From: Brevibacillus_D fluminis_A
Lineage (GTDB): Bacteria > Bacillota > Bacilli > Brevibacillales > Brevibacillaceae
Direction of reading: 5' to 3'
NCBI RefSeq assembly: GCF_052072235.1
Contig: NZ_CM125436.1
Coordinates: forward strand, 4,892,001 to 4,956,000
Length of the DNA stretch: 64,000 bases
Part shown: one piece after another, positions 7,779 through 15,510 of the stretch
How the letters are laid out: every line of letters starts with the position of its first letter
Numbering within the stretch: the stretch's first letter is position 1
Notes under the pieces: generated by a model
What the model was told of the DNA's origin: nothing
What the model saw: only the letters and a program-made list of their open reading frames with translations
Databases searched by the model: none
Position numbers and translations under genes: made by a program

Positions 7779-8912
7779 TTATGAGAGAGCCTGCTCCAGA
7801 TCCTCGATCAGGTCTTCCACATCTTCGATTCCTACGGAGATGCGAACCAAGCCGTCCGTAATGCCCAATTCAGCCCGACGCTCAGCCGGAATCGATGCGT
7901 GCGTCATGCGAGCAGGCACGCTGATCAAGCTTTCTACCGCGCCCAACGATTCAGCCAGCGTGAACCATTTCACTTTGGACAACACTTCATCCGCGCGCTC
8001 TGCACTTCCGACATCGAAGGAGATCATGCCGCCGAACCCGCGCGCTTGCTTTTTCATCAGCTCATGCTGCGGATGGCTGGACAGCCCTGGATAATTGACT
8101 TTCTTGATGTCGCTGCGTTTGCTGAGCCACTCTGCCAGTGCGCGCGTGTTGGTTTCGTGCTCTTCCATCCGTACGCCCAACGTTTTCATTCCGCGCAGCA
8201 GCAGCCAGGAATCTTGCGGGCCGAGAATGCCGCCGATCGCATTTTGCAGATAGTGCAGCTCTTCGCCAAGCTCCGCATCTTTCGTCACGACCAGACCCGC
8301 GACAACGTCACTATGGCCGCCCAAATATTTGGTTGCGCTGTGGAACACGATATCCGCGCCCAAATCGAGCGGATTTTGCCAATAGGGCGTCATGAACGTG
8401 TTGTCTACGATCAGCAGCACATTTTTGCTTTTCGCAATGTCTGCGAGTGCGGCGATGTCGCTCACTTTCAGCAGTGGGTTCGTCGGTGTTTCCATGATGA
8501 TCGCGCGCGTATTCGGTTGAACGGCTTTTTCAATCGCTGCGAGATCGCCCGTGTCCACGAAGGAAGCTTCCAAACCGAGGCGGGTGAATACGCGTGTGAC
8601 GACGCGATACGTACCGCCGTACACGTCGTCACCCACAATCAGATGATCTCCTTTGTTGAACAAGGAAAGGATCGTGGAGAGAGCAGCCATACCGGACCCA
8701 AACGCAAGGCCGCGTGCGCCGCCCTCCAGCTCCGCAATGTATGTTTCAAGCGCATGGCGCGTCGGGTTGCCTGTGCGGGAATACTCGAAGCCTTTGTGCT
8801 TGCCGATTGCCTCCTGTTTGTATGTACTTACCTGATAAATCGGTACGGAAACCGCTCCTGTATTCGGATCGCCGTCAATGCCGCCATGGATCAAACGTGT
8901 TTTCAATCGCAT
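7779..8912 (-). CDS. mccB: Cystathionine gamma-lyase / homocysteine gamma-lyase MccB
   Basis: A 377-residue PLP enzyme of the Cys/Met metabolism family. In Bacillus, MccB cleaves cystathionine to cysteine and releases H2S from homocysteine, completing methionine-to-cysteine conversion. The PLP lysine is in HSATKYLGGHSD. Other family text includes FEYSRTGNPTR, AFGSGMAAL, VGDDVYGGTYR, ETPTNPLLKV and DNTFMTPYWQNPL. It lies 2 bp after mccA in the same operon, which favours MccB over the close relatives MetC and MetB. The ribosome site is GGGAGGAA. Confidence 0.9.
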   Translation of the reverse strand: MRLKTRLIHGGIDGDPNTGAVSVPIYQVSTYKQEAIGKHKGFEYSRTGNPTRHALETYIAELEGGARGLAFGSGMAALSTILSLFNKGDHLIVGDDVYGGTYRVVTRVFTRLGLEASFVDTGDLAAIEKAVQPNTRAIIMETPTNPLLKVSDIAALADIAKSKNVLLIVDNTFMTPYWQNPLDLGADIVFHSATKYLGGHSDVVAGLVVTKDAELGEELHYLQNAIGGILGPQDSWLLLRGMKTLGVRMEEHETNTRALAEWLSKRSDIKKVNYPGLSSHPQHELMKKQARGFGGMISFDVGSAERADEVLSKVKWFTLAESLGAVESLISVPARMTHASIPAERRAELGITDGLVRISVGIEDVEDLIEDLEQALS

Positions 8913-8914
8913 GC

Positions 8915-9838
8915 TTAGATTCCTCCCTGGTAAATTTTTTTGCTCAAATAACGCTCGCTTCCATCGGCGAACAACACGACGATGTTGGTGCCCGGTGCCG
9001 CTGCTTCCGCCTCGCGCATGGCCGCGCCCATCGCTGCACCGGCAGAGCTGCCGACCAAGAGTCCTTCCTTCGCTGCCAGCTCTTTCACCCAGCGGAACGA
9101 CTCTTCGTCGTAGATGGTGTGAATCGCGTCAAAATACGCTGTATCCATAAACGGCGGGAGAAATTCCATGCCGATTCCCTCTACTTTATGCGGGCCCGGT
9201 TGGCCGCCGTTCAAAATGGAACCTTCCGGCTCGACGATGACTGTCTTTACGGATGGCTTTTGCTCTTTCAGGTAACGCGCAACTCCCATGAACGTTCCGC
9301 CCGATCCGGCGCCCGCTACATACACGTCCACGTTTCCATCCATCTGCTCCCAAATTTCCGGTCCTGTTGTTTTATAATGGGCATCAGGGTTCGCCGGATT
9401 GGCGAATTGCTGCGGCACAAACGAGCCTGGAATGGAGTCAGCCAGCTCTTTTGCTTTGGCAATCGCCCCTTTGATCCCCTGCTCTGTCGGTGTATTCACC
9501 ACTTCTGCTCCCAAAGCGCGCATCAATTCCTGTTTTTCCAGGGAAAACTTCTCTGGCACGCAAAAAATGACACGATAGCCTGTTCCGACGGCGGCAAGCG
9601 CAACGCCGATTCCTGTATTTCCTGCTGTAGGTTCAATAATCGTTCCGCCCGGTTTGAGCTGTCCGTTCTCCTCTGCTGCGCGAATCAATTCCACGCCCAA
9701 ACGATCCTTCACGCTTCCGCCAGGATTGAAGTATTCCAGCTTGGCAAAAAGTCGAACTCCGGTTGGCAGCGCAAATTGCGTCAGCTCCACAATCGGGGTA
9801 TTCCCGATCAATTCTTTGACGCTGTGATACACCTTCAT
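8915..9838 (-). CDS. mccA: O-acetylserine-dependent cystathionine beta-synthase MccA
   Basis: A 307-residue fold-type II PLP enzyme of the cysteine synthase/CBS group. The PLP lysine is in NPGGSVKDRLG, the phosphate loop is GAGSGGTFMGV, and PTAGNTGIGVALA binds substrate. Paired with mccB it should condense O-acetylserine with homocysteine to cystathionine. CysK is the nearest alternative, but the operon with mccB supports MccA. The ATG at 9838 has GAGGG upstream; a TTG codon precedes it. It is the first gene of the operon, behind a good -10 box. Confidence 0.88.
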   Translation of the reverse strand: MKVYHSVKELIGNTPIVELTQFALPTGVRLFAKLEYFNPGGSVKDRLGVELIRAAEENGQLKPGGTIIEPTAGNTGIGVALAAVGTGYRVIFCVPEKFSLEKQELMRALGAEVVNTPTEQGIKGAIAKAKELADSIPGSFVPQQFANPANPDAHYKTTGPEIWEQMDGNVDVYVAGAGSGGTFMGVARYLKEQKPSVKTVIVEPEGSILNGGQPGPHKVEGIGMEFLPPFMDTAYFDAIHTIYDEESFRWVKELAAKEGLLVGSSAGAAMGAAMREAEAAAPGTNIVVLFADGSERYLSKKIYQGGI

Positions 9839-9865
9839 CAAAAATCCCTCATTTCGTTTGGTTCT

Positions 9866-9900
9866 CCTCTATTATAACATGAGCAATTTACAATGAATCC
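9866..9900 (-). promoter_or_regulatory. Promoter of the mccA operon (extended -10)
   Basis: On the minus strand TGTTATAAT gives a consensus TATAAT (plus 9871-9876) with the extended TG. The -35 (GATTCA, 17 bp upstream) is weak, which suits an activated or repressed gene. The start would be about 20-25 nt before the coding region. Confidence 0.5.
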
Positions 9901-10071
9901 ACCCCAAAAGGACAAAACACATTGTGAATGGGCAAAATCCGAACACTATTACCACACTTTTAATACACTTAAGGATAAAAACTCATGGATTTCTCGTTGC
10001 AAGGGGATTATAATAAAGGTACCATGGCATATGGTATAGGTATCGTTGCCGTAAAGAAGGAGTGAAAAGAA

Positions 10072-10299
10072 ATGGAAATGTTCGATCAAGTGCAAGAAGT
10101 GTTGGATAAACTTCGTCCGTACCTGCAGCGCGATGGCGGTGACGTTCAATTGGTTGACGTAGAGGAAGGCATTGTGAAGCTGCGCCTGATGGGTGCGTGC
10201 GGCAGCTGCCCATCTTCCACCATTACCCTCAAAGCGGGTATCGAACGCGCGCTCCTGGAAGAAATTCCAGGCGTGAAGGAAGTACAGCAAGTATTCTAA
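10072..10299 (+). CDS. yutI: NifU-like Fe-S cluster scaffold (YutI-like)
   Basis: A 75-residue stand-alone NifU C-terminal domain. Such proteins hold a [4Fe-4S] or [2Fe-2S] cluster between subunits and pass it to client enzymes. The cluster ligands are seen in MGACGSCPSST (Cys43 and Cys46). RPYLQRDGGDVQLVDV and LKAGIERALLEEIPGV are typical of the family. AAGAAGGAG lies before the ATG. Terminated at 10316-10352. The yut cluster neighbours (yuzD, YutJ-like, yuzB) are nearby. Confidence 0.92.
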   Translation: MEMFDQVQEVLDKLRPYLQRDGGDVQLVDVEEGIVKLRLMGACGSCPSSTITLKAGIERALLEEIPGVKEVQQVF

Positions 10300-10315
10300 T
10301 TGTGGCAAGTGCTCG

Positions 10316-10352
10316 CCCCTGTCAATGCTCACGCGTTGGCAGGGGTTTTTGT
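10316..10352 (+). terminator. Intrinsic terminator of the NifU-like gene
   Basis: CCCCTGTCAA pairs with TTGGCAGGGG around a 10-nt loop, followed by TTTTTGTTGTTT. The stem overlaps the stop codon of the convergent hydrolase gene. Confidence 0.88.
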
Positions 10353-11261
10353 TGTTTGCTCCAGAAAAAACGAAATGATGCGATTGCCATATTGCTCCGG
10401 CTCAGTCGCAAAGCTCTTCACATGGCCGGCTTTCGGAACGAGCCAAAGCTGCGCGCGCGCGTCGTCCGCTTTTGCAAGCAGCCGCTGGCTGTTCTCATGC
10501 GGAATCGTTTCGTCAGCCGTTCCGTGGATAAACAAAATGGGCCGCGGCATGATCCGCTCGATCGCCTGCCACGGGTTGATCCGGTTGATGTCCACTTTGA
10601 GCATAAGCGGAATGATGCGCAAAATCAGCCACGTGAAGGGGATGTGCGGCAGGTTGGTCCATCGCGGCATGTTTTCCATCAAATACTCACGCAGCGAATA
10701 AAAGGGCGAGTCGGCGACGATCGCACGAATCCGCTCATCCTCAGCCGCTGCAAGCAAAGCGGTAGCTGCTCCCATCGAAAAGCCGATCAACCCGATCGGG
10801 CCATCCGCTGACCGTCCCGCTGCAAAATCGACCGCCCCCAGCAAATCAAGCTTCTCATGATAACCGACCGTCGTAATGTTCCCACCGGATTTGCCTGCAT
10901 TGCGGAAGTCAAACATCAGCACATGAAAGCCTGCAGCGACGAGCCGGGAAGCCAGCGCGAGCGCGGGCAGATGGGGTTCCTGCCGGTTTTGGCTGTAGCC
11001 ATGCGCCATAACCAGCGACATCCCGTTCGCTTTCCATCCGTTTTCCTCTGCTGAAAAATACCAGCCGGACAACAGTGTTTCATGATCCCGGCTTTTGAAC
11101 AGCACATTTTCAAAACGTTCCAATCCATAGTCTTTGGGCTGCATGTCCACCGGTTTACGCGGCGGTCTCGTCAGCTTGTGGCCTACATACACGCTGACCC
11201 CAAGCATAACGATCGCCGCCAGTGCAAGCAGCACGCCCATGATGATCGCAAAAAAAGCCAT
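10329..11261 (-). CDS. Membrane-anchored alpha/beta hydrolase
   Basis: A 310-residue alpha/beta-fold hydrolase with one N-terminal transmembrane helix (FFAIIMGVLLALAAIVMLGV), so the catalytic domain should face outside. The nucleophile elbow is GFSMG (Ser162), and the likely remaining triad residues are Asp250 in HGTADETIP and His280 in KAGHVKSF. An oxyanion-hole segment VMAHGYSQNR lies near residue 85. The family includes B. subtilis YqkD-type hydrolases and BAAT-like serine hydrolases. The substrate cannot be told. It follows yutH by 30 bp on the same strand and is probably co-transcribed. Confidence 0.8.
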   Translation of the reverse strand: MAFFAIIMGVLLALAAIVMLGVSVYVGHKLTRPPRKPVDMQPKDYGLERFENVLFKSRDHETLLSGWYFSAEENGWKANGMSLVMAHGYSQNRQEPHLPALALASRLVAAGFHVLMFDFRNAGKSGGNITTVGYHEKLDLLGAVDFAAGRSADGPIGLIGFSMGAATALLAAAEDERIRAIVADSPFYSLREYLMENMPRWTNLPHIPFTWLILRIIPLMLKVDINRINPWQAIERIMPRPILFIHGTADETIPHENSQRLLAKADDARAQLWLVPKAGHVKSFATEPEQYGNRIISFFLEQTTKTPANA

Positions 11262-11291
11262 ATGCCTGCAACCGTCTCCTTTCTTGATGGA

Positions 11292-12341
11292 TCAGGAGTT
11301 GTTCCACAGCGACCACTCAAGCGCTGGAATCGCAGCGCCATAGCGGTTGCTGACCAGGCGCGGAAAATGCTGCAGCACCGGTTCCATCGCCAACAGCTCG
11401 CCGTCAAGCTTGGCCTCCCAATCTCCCATGTCCTCCAACTCTTCTTCCTCCTCTTCCGCCGACTGCCTGACCATCTCGACCTGCTTGAGAAAGCGGCCCG
11501 GGTACATCAGCAGCGCATACACCCAAGCGAATTCCTCTTCGGCAAGCGGCTCGACATCGGTATAACCGGCGAGAAATGCGAGAACTTTTTGCTCATCCCA
11601 TCCGTTGCGGCGTATATCGCTCTTGATCCACTGGGCAATATCGCGGCTGCGCATATCGAGAATCCAGCTCCACTCGCCGGCGACCAGCTGCTCGCCTGAT
11701 TCTGCGAAGAAGACGAAGCTTTCATCAAAATTTTGAAAAGCGACCTTACCGTATTTGCCGGGTGTCTTGGCTTTCTTCGTGTAACCGGTATCCTCCAAAT
11801 ACTGGACGGCTGCATCGCCAAGCTGACTGACATAGGTGTAGGTGGTCAGCAAATATTCATCGAACGGTGTTACTTCCTCCTGATCATCCAGCTGGTCGCG
11901 GTGCTCATCGAATTGTTTGAGCTTTTGCCGCCACAGTTCCGGCCAATTGCCCAACGAGCTGAATGTGCGAAACGACTTTTCGCCCGTAAAGCTGGCTGTC
12001 GCCTGATGAAAGCGGGCGAGCGACTCTCCGATCACATACGCCTCATTCGCCAGCGAGCCGGAACGAACGCCTTGCTTCACATAATACAATTTATCATCAT
12101 GCAGAAAATATCCTTCATTCTGATAGGTTGTCGCCGATGGCAGCAAATGAATTGCGCTCGCCTTGGCGAGATGCTGCTCCACGCTTCCGACGAATTTGGC
12201 CTTGCTGCGATAGGCAGCCGGGCAGGAAAACAGATAGTATGTGCCGCTGTCTGTATCCAACTCATACCTGCTGCCCACTTCCTGGCCACCGAAGACGCGC
12301 AGGCCGTATTTTTCCTGCAGCTTCGCTGCGATCTCCTCCAT
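11292..12341 (-). CDS. yutH: Spore coat protein YutH (kinase-like fold)
   Basis: A 349-residue protein of the CotS/YutH group, built on an aminoglycoside-phosphotransferase-like fold. Visible family text: YYLFSCPAAYRSK, YYVKQGVRSGSLANEAYVIG (nucleotide-pocket region), ESLARFHQAT and EWSWILDMRSRDIAQWIKSD. Canonical kinase catalytic residues are not obvious, as is common in coat members. The ATG at 12341 has AGGAGGG 8 nt upstream. In B. subtilis yutH lies beside yutG (pgpA), as here. A coat role is inferred from family and neighbours. Confidence 0.82.
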   Translation of the reverse strand: MEEIAAKLQEKYGLRVFGGQEVGSRYELDTDSGTYYLFSCPAAYRSKAKFVGSVEQHLAKASAIHLLPSATTYQNEGYFLHDDKLYYVKQGVRSGSLANEAYVIGESLARFHQATASFTGEKSFRTFSSLGNWPELWRQKLKQFDEHRDQLDDQEEVTPFDEYLLTTYTYVSQLGDAAVQYLEDTGYTKKAKTPGKYGKVAFQNFDESFVFFAESGEQLVAGEWSWILDMRSRDIAQWIKSDIRRNGWDEQKVLAFLAGYTDVEPLAEEEFAWVYALLMYPGRFLKQVEMVRQSAEEEEEELEDMGDWEAKLDGELLAMEPVLQHFPRLVSNRYGAAIPALEWSLWNNS

Positions 12342-12473
12342 ATTCGATCCCTCCTGCAAACTTGCCTATAGCACAATATGACTGCCAGCCGGGATAGGTG
12401 CCTATTTTTCGCGGATAGAACCGGACGATTGGGGCAACCTATCAGTACCTTTTGGAAAAAGCGAGGCATTCGG

Positions 12474-12998
12474 ATGAAATTCAGTCAAGTGAGCAGTAAA
12501 CAGGTTTATGAAAAAGCCCTCTCCCTTTTGCAAGAACGGGGAGTGCGGATTGAGGATATCGCCGATATTGTGTTTTTTTTGCAGAAACAGTACGTGCCCA
12601 ACCTGCAGATGGAGATGTGCATGGAAAGCGTTCATGCCGTGCTCAAAAAACGCGAGGTGCAAAACGCGCTGCTGACCGGTATCCAGCTGGATATGCTGGC
12701 AGAAAAAGGGCAACTGCTCTCCCCGCTGCAAGAAATGCTCGACGCGGATGAACCGTTGTACGGGGTCGACGAGGTCTTGTCGCTCGCCGTCGTCAACCTG
12801 TATGGAAGCATCGGGTTTACCAATTACGGCTATGTAGACAAGATCAAATACGGCATTTTGGAAAAATTGAACGACAAAAAGTACGGTGTCCATACGTGCC
12901 TCGATGATTTGGTCGGGGCGATTGCGGCGGCGGCCTCAAGCCGCATCGCCCATCGCGTCAATCAAGAAACGGAGAATACGCCTCCCACCACTGCGTAA
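12474..12998 (+). CDS. pgpA: Phosphatidylglycerophosphatase A-type protein (YutG)
   Basis: A 174-residue protein of the PgpA/YutG family. It is expected to remove phosphate from phosphatidylglycerophosphate in phospholipid synthesis. The conserved core is DEPLYGVDEVLSLAVVNLYG, IGFTNYGYVDKIKYGI and VHTCLDDLVGAIAAAASSRI, with the acidic residues proposed to bind metal. It is short and has no clear membrane helix, like the Firmicute YutG type rather than E. coli PgpA. The start at 12474 fits the family. The ribosome site is weak (GCGAGG). The 3' end overlaps the convergent yutF by 41 bp. Confidence 0.85.
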   Translation: MKFSQVSSKQVYEKALSLLQERGVRIEDIADIVFFLQKQYVPNLQMEMCMESVHAVLKKREVQNALLTGIQLDMLAEKGQLLSPLQEMLDADEPLYGVDEVLSLAVVNLYGSIGFTNYGYVDKIKYGILEKLNDKKYGVHTCLDDLVGAIAAAASSRIAHRVNQETENTPPTTA

Positions 12999-13746
12999 GG
13001 CTGTCGGCCTCATAGGTAGGGTGAATGCAAAAGCGTTCAATATCCGCTGCCGTGGAGTAGCCGGTGTAGACGAGCAGGCTGTCGACGCCGCTGTTGCGTC
13101 CCGCCAGAATGTCGGTATGCAGATTGTCGCCGATCAGCAGTATGTCATTTTTGTCCAGCCCGAGCTTGCGCAAGGCGTAATCAACGATCAGCGGCTCCGG
13201 CTTGCCGACGACGACAGGCTCTGTCCCGGACGCGACCGCAACCGCTGCAACGATGGAGCCGTTGCCTGGCGCAAGCCCGTGTTCGGTTGGCAATGCGGCA
13301 TCGTTGTTGGTGGCAAGAAATCGTGCACCCTGGCGAATCGCTTTGGCGGCGATCGCCAATTTTTCATAGGTGAAGCTGCGATCAATTCCTACCACGACGG
13401 CATCCGGCTGCGCTGCTGTCAACTGATAGCCTGCCTGCTCCAGCTCTTGCACCAAGCCTTGCTCACCGATCGCATAAATGGCGGCTCCCTGCGGCAGCTG
13501 GTCGCGCAAGTACGTCGCTGCCGCCATGCTGGTCGTATACACCTCCTCGCCCTTTGCAGGAATGCCCATCCCTTCGAGTCGGCGGGCTACATGTTCTGGC
13601 GAGGTGGACGAATTGTTTGTGAGAAAAAGGTACGGAATATTCCGCTTCCTGAGCTGTTCCATAAAGACCACGGCCTCCGGGATCGGCTCATTCCCCCGAT
13701 AGATGGTCCCGTCCAAATCAAGCAAAAACCCTTTGTACCGTTTCAT
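12958..13746 (-). CDS. yutF: HAD-superfamily phosphatase of the NagD type (YutF)
   Basis: A 262-residue HAD subfamily IIA phosphatase. The nucleophile motif I is FLLDLDGTIYRGN at residues 6-18, motif II is FLTNNSS, and motif III/IV is VVGKPEPLIV and LLIGDNLHTDILAGRNSGVD. Members dephosphorylate small phosphate esters; the physiological substrate is unclear. The ATG at 13746 follows a perfect AGGAGGG. The gene is tail-to-tail with pgpA, overlapping by 41 bp, as expected of neighbours in the yut cluster. Confidence 0.9.
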   Translation of the reverse strand: MKRYKGFLLDLDGTIYRGNEPIPEAVVFMEQLRKRNIPYLFLTNNSSTSPEHVARRLEGMGIPAKGEEVYTTSMAAATYLRDQLPQGAAIYAIGEQGLVQELEQAGYQLTAAQPDAVVVGIDRSFTYEKLAIAAKAIRQGARFLATNNDAALPTEHGLAPGNGSIVAAVAVASGTEPVVVGKPEPLIVDYALRKLGLDKNDILLIGDNLHTDILAGRNSGVDSLLVYTGYSTAADIERFCIHPTYEADSLTQWWEAYSPFLD

Positions 13747-13779
13747 CGATGCCCTCCTGTTTCCACTGGGGAGATATAG

Positions 13780-13805
13780 AAAAAATCCACCCGATCGAGT
13801 GGATT
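13780..13805 (-). terminator. Intrinsic terminator of the SufR-like gene
   Basis: On the minus strand ATCCACTCG / CGGGTGGAT form a stem followed by TTTTTT, 10 bp past the stop codon. Confidence 0.85.
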
Positions 13806-13814
13806 GTTCATACG

Positions 13815-14456
13815 TTATTGTTCGGCTGCTGCGTGAATGCGGAAAACGCAGTGGTCTCCGCCTTTTGCCATGCAAGAGGTTTGATCCACTTCCGCTTTCA
13901 GCACGCGGCGGAACAGCGACAGCTCGCAGTTGCACGCCTGCGTGAATTCGCGAGCCACCTGCGCGATCGGGCAATTGAACTCTTTGATGAAAAAGTTGCC
14001 AGTCGTCGGGTCTTGCTCCCATTCGACCATATAACCCTTTTGGTTTTGCAATTCAGCCAATGTTTCCACGCGATCCCGCAGCTTGTCACTCGTGGACATC
14101 TGCGTCCGGTAGGCTTCTTCAAGCCTGTCTTCCCGGCGTTTGAACAAGCTTTCCACTTTGCCCAAGCCGTCCATTTCCCGCAAATCTTGCAGGAAATCAA
14201 GCGTCAGCGTGGAGTAGTTGCGCGGAAACAGCTCATCCGCTTCCTGGGACAAGGAGTATACGTTCGTCGGTCTGCCCATCGCTTGGCGGACGAGGGATGA
14301 CTTGATCAGGTTGTCGCGTTCCAATGTATTAAGATGGCGTCGTACCGCCATTTCCGTAATGCCCAATGCAACCGCCATGTCGCTTACAGGCAGTGGTCCC
14401 TTCGTTTTCAACATGTTCAGGATTTGGTCACGGGTCGAATTGTTGTCGCTCGTCAT
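13815..14456 (-). CDS. SufR-like Fe-S-sensing transcriptional regulator
   Basis: A 213-residue DNA-binding protein. Residues 8-55 are a winged helix-turn-helix (ALGITEMAVRRHLNTLERDN, then RPTNVYSLS in the wing). The C-terminal half carries five cysteines: Cys162 (NCPI), Cys175 and Cys177 (QACNC), Cys195 (TSC) and Cys203 (GGDHCVF). This layout matches SufR-type repressors, which bind an Fe-S cluster and control suf or related genes. Cluster binding and targets are inference. The gene lies downstream of the structured RNA at 14525-14765, on the same strand. The ribosome site is AGAGGGG. Confidence 0.75.
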   Translation of the reverse strand: MTSDNNSTRDQILNMLKTKGPLPVSDMAVALGITEMAVRRHLNTLERDNLIKSSLVRQAMGRPTNVYSLSQEADELFPRNYSTLTLDFLQDLREMDGLGKVESLFKRREDRLEEAYRTQMSTSDKLRDRVETLAELQNQKGYMVEWEQDPTTGNFFIKEFNCPIAQVAREFTQACNCELSLFRRVLKAEVDQTSCMAKGGDHCVFRIHAAAEQ

Positions 14457-14522
14457 CGTTATTCACCGCCCCTCTTTCTTACCATTGTATCCGAATTTCT
14501 CTCTTTAGTAAACATTTTAGTA

Positions 14523-14546
14523 TAAAAAATGGCCTTAGACGGGCCA
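14523..14546 (-). terminator. Intrinsic terminator of the candidate RNA
   Basis: On the minus strand TGGCC, a 7-nt loop and GGCCA are followed by TTTTTT. It lies 67 bp before the SufR-like start, so it separates the RNA from that gene. Confidence 0.7.
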
Positions 14547-14765
14547 GTTGCCGTTTGGTTTGATGGTCCTAACAGTGGTTCAAGGATTTCCGGAAAAAAG
14601 CTCCACGACGTTATGACGTTACCCACAAAGGGGACGTCCTCAAAGCCTTGCCCTGCGCGACGGGTGTCTTTTCTCGGTTGTGATGTGTGCGAAGGCATCG
14701 TCAAGGCGCCGTCCTTCTTTTTTCCGCAAATCCCTTCACCTGTTTTGGTACGAAAAGATAGCACT
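14525..14765 (-). ncRNA. Probable structured non-coding RNA, class unknown
   Basis: No convincing gene fits here, but the minus-strand transcript would fold strongly. The 5' segment AAGGGATTTGCGGAAAAAAG (14717-14736) pairs with CTTTTTTCCGGAAATCCTT (14582-14600). Inside, GGACG and GCCTTG (14710-14714, 14702-14707) pair with CAAGGC and CGTCC (14645-14650, 14632-14636). It ends at the intrinsic terminator 14523-14546. A weak promoter (TGAAAA, 16 bp, GACAAT) precedes it. Long paired ends with internal bubbles resemble a 6S-type RNA in outline, but I cannot match it to 6S consensus. Ends are approximate. Confidence 0.5.
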
Positions 14766-14807
14766 CTATTGTCTGCGCACGGTACGCGCTTTTCATTTTT
14801 GACCAGA

Positions 14808-15242
14808 CTAAAACAGCTCCTGCTTCAAATAAGCCTGTACCTTGGGGGCGAATGCCTCTAATGCTGGCAATGACTCCTCCACAAGGCGGACCATTTGCGA
14901 AACCGGAACTTGCGTATATTCATTCACGAGATGCTTGCGAAACAAAACCGTCTCCGTCAAGGTCTTCGCATCTTGATCGTCGATGACGCGCTCATCTCGC
15001 AAAATTTCAACGATATCGGTGTAGCTGCCTGGATCGCGCATGATGAAGCCGTCGATCAGCGCATTGCCTACATCAGCGATCGCTTCGATGGACAGGTGCA
15101 AAGCACGCTCCATCGCCACGGTCGAAACCCGGCTGTTCGCGATGCTTTGCTCGCCTTCCGCCACGAGTTCATGCAAAATTTCCAACATTTTTTTCATATG
15201 GGTTAAAACTTGTTCGATTTTTGTCGTATTAACGTCGTACAA
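14808..15242 (-). CDS. yutE: YutE-type DUF86/HepT-like protein
   Basis: A 144-residue all-helical protein of the DUF86 (HepT-like) family. The family motif, seen as RALHLSIEAIADVGNALIDG and the later RKHLVNEYTQV, includes the R-x4-6-H-x-Y-type element that in HepT toxins is an RNase motif; here it reads FRKHLVNEYT, close to that consensus. No MNT nucleotidyltransferase antitoxin lies beside it, and the place in the yut cluster fits YutE, so a toxin role is doubtful. The start is a TTG with GGCGGGGATT upstream, 13 bp after the small membrane gene. Confidence 0.8.
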   Translation of the reverse strand: MYDVNTTKIEQVLTHMKKMLEILHELVAEGEQSIANSRVSTVAMERALHLSIEAIADVGNALIDGFIMRDPGSYTDIVEILRDERVIDDQDAKTLTETVLFRKHLVNEYTQVPVSQMVRLVEESLPALEAFAPKVQAYLKQELF

Positions 15243-15255
15243 GATGAATCCCCGC

Positions 15256-15372
15256 CTATTGTTTTTTCTTCTTGGACGCGCGTTTGGCGTACCATAGCGT
15301 GCCCACGAACGTAAGGATCAATGCGAGTAACACCAACTCGCCTTCTTGCAAATAAGAATTGCCACCCGTCAT
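15256..15372 (-). CDS. Small single-pass membrane protein, 38 residues
   Basis: An ATG at 15370-15372 with GAAAAGGGGG upstream opens a 38-codon frame. The product starts MTGGNSYLQEGE, has one hydrophobic helix (LVLLALILTFVGTLWYA) and ends in a basic tail (KRASKKKKQ), which predicts an outside N-terminus and an inside C-terminus. It is 13 bp upstream of yutE and probably co-transcribed. I do not recognise a named family. The ribosome site, helix and charged tail make a real gene likely. Confidence 0.65.
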   Translation of the reverse strand: MTGGNSYLQEGELVLLALILTFVGTLWYAKRASKKKKQ

Positions 15373-15510
15373 GGCTTTTCCCCCTTTTCTTCACCCAGTA
15401 TACCAGAATTATCGTTTCTGTCACGATATATACTGGCGATTAAGCTGTCATGTGTTAAAATGTGTACGAACCTTGAACAACGATAGATTAACCGGCAAAA
15501 GGAGGACGAC

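Noticed and set aside
9949..10332. 127-codon minus-strand frame over the NifU-like gene
   Set aside because: Antisense to a clear Fe-S scaffold gene and its promoter, with no supporting signal.
14459..14764. 101-codon minus-strand frame ending just before the SufR-like gene
   Set aside because: It opens at a GTG with no ribosome site, resembles no family, and its DNA is better explained by a folded RNA with a terminator inside the supposed coding region.
14525..14765. RNase P, SRP RNA, tmRNA, T-box or glycine riboswitch
   Set aside because: None of the conserved cores of these RNAs that I know appears in either strand.
14808..15242. HepT/MNT toxin-antitoxin system at yutE
   Set aside because: The HepT-like motif is there, but no nucleotidyltransferase antitoxin gene is adjacent, and the position in the yut cluster points to the housekeeping-type YutE.
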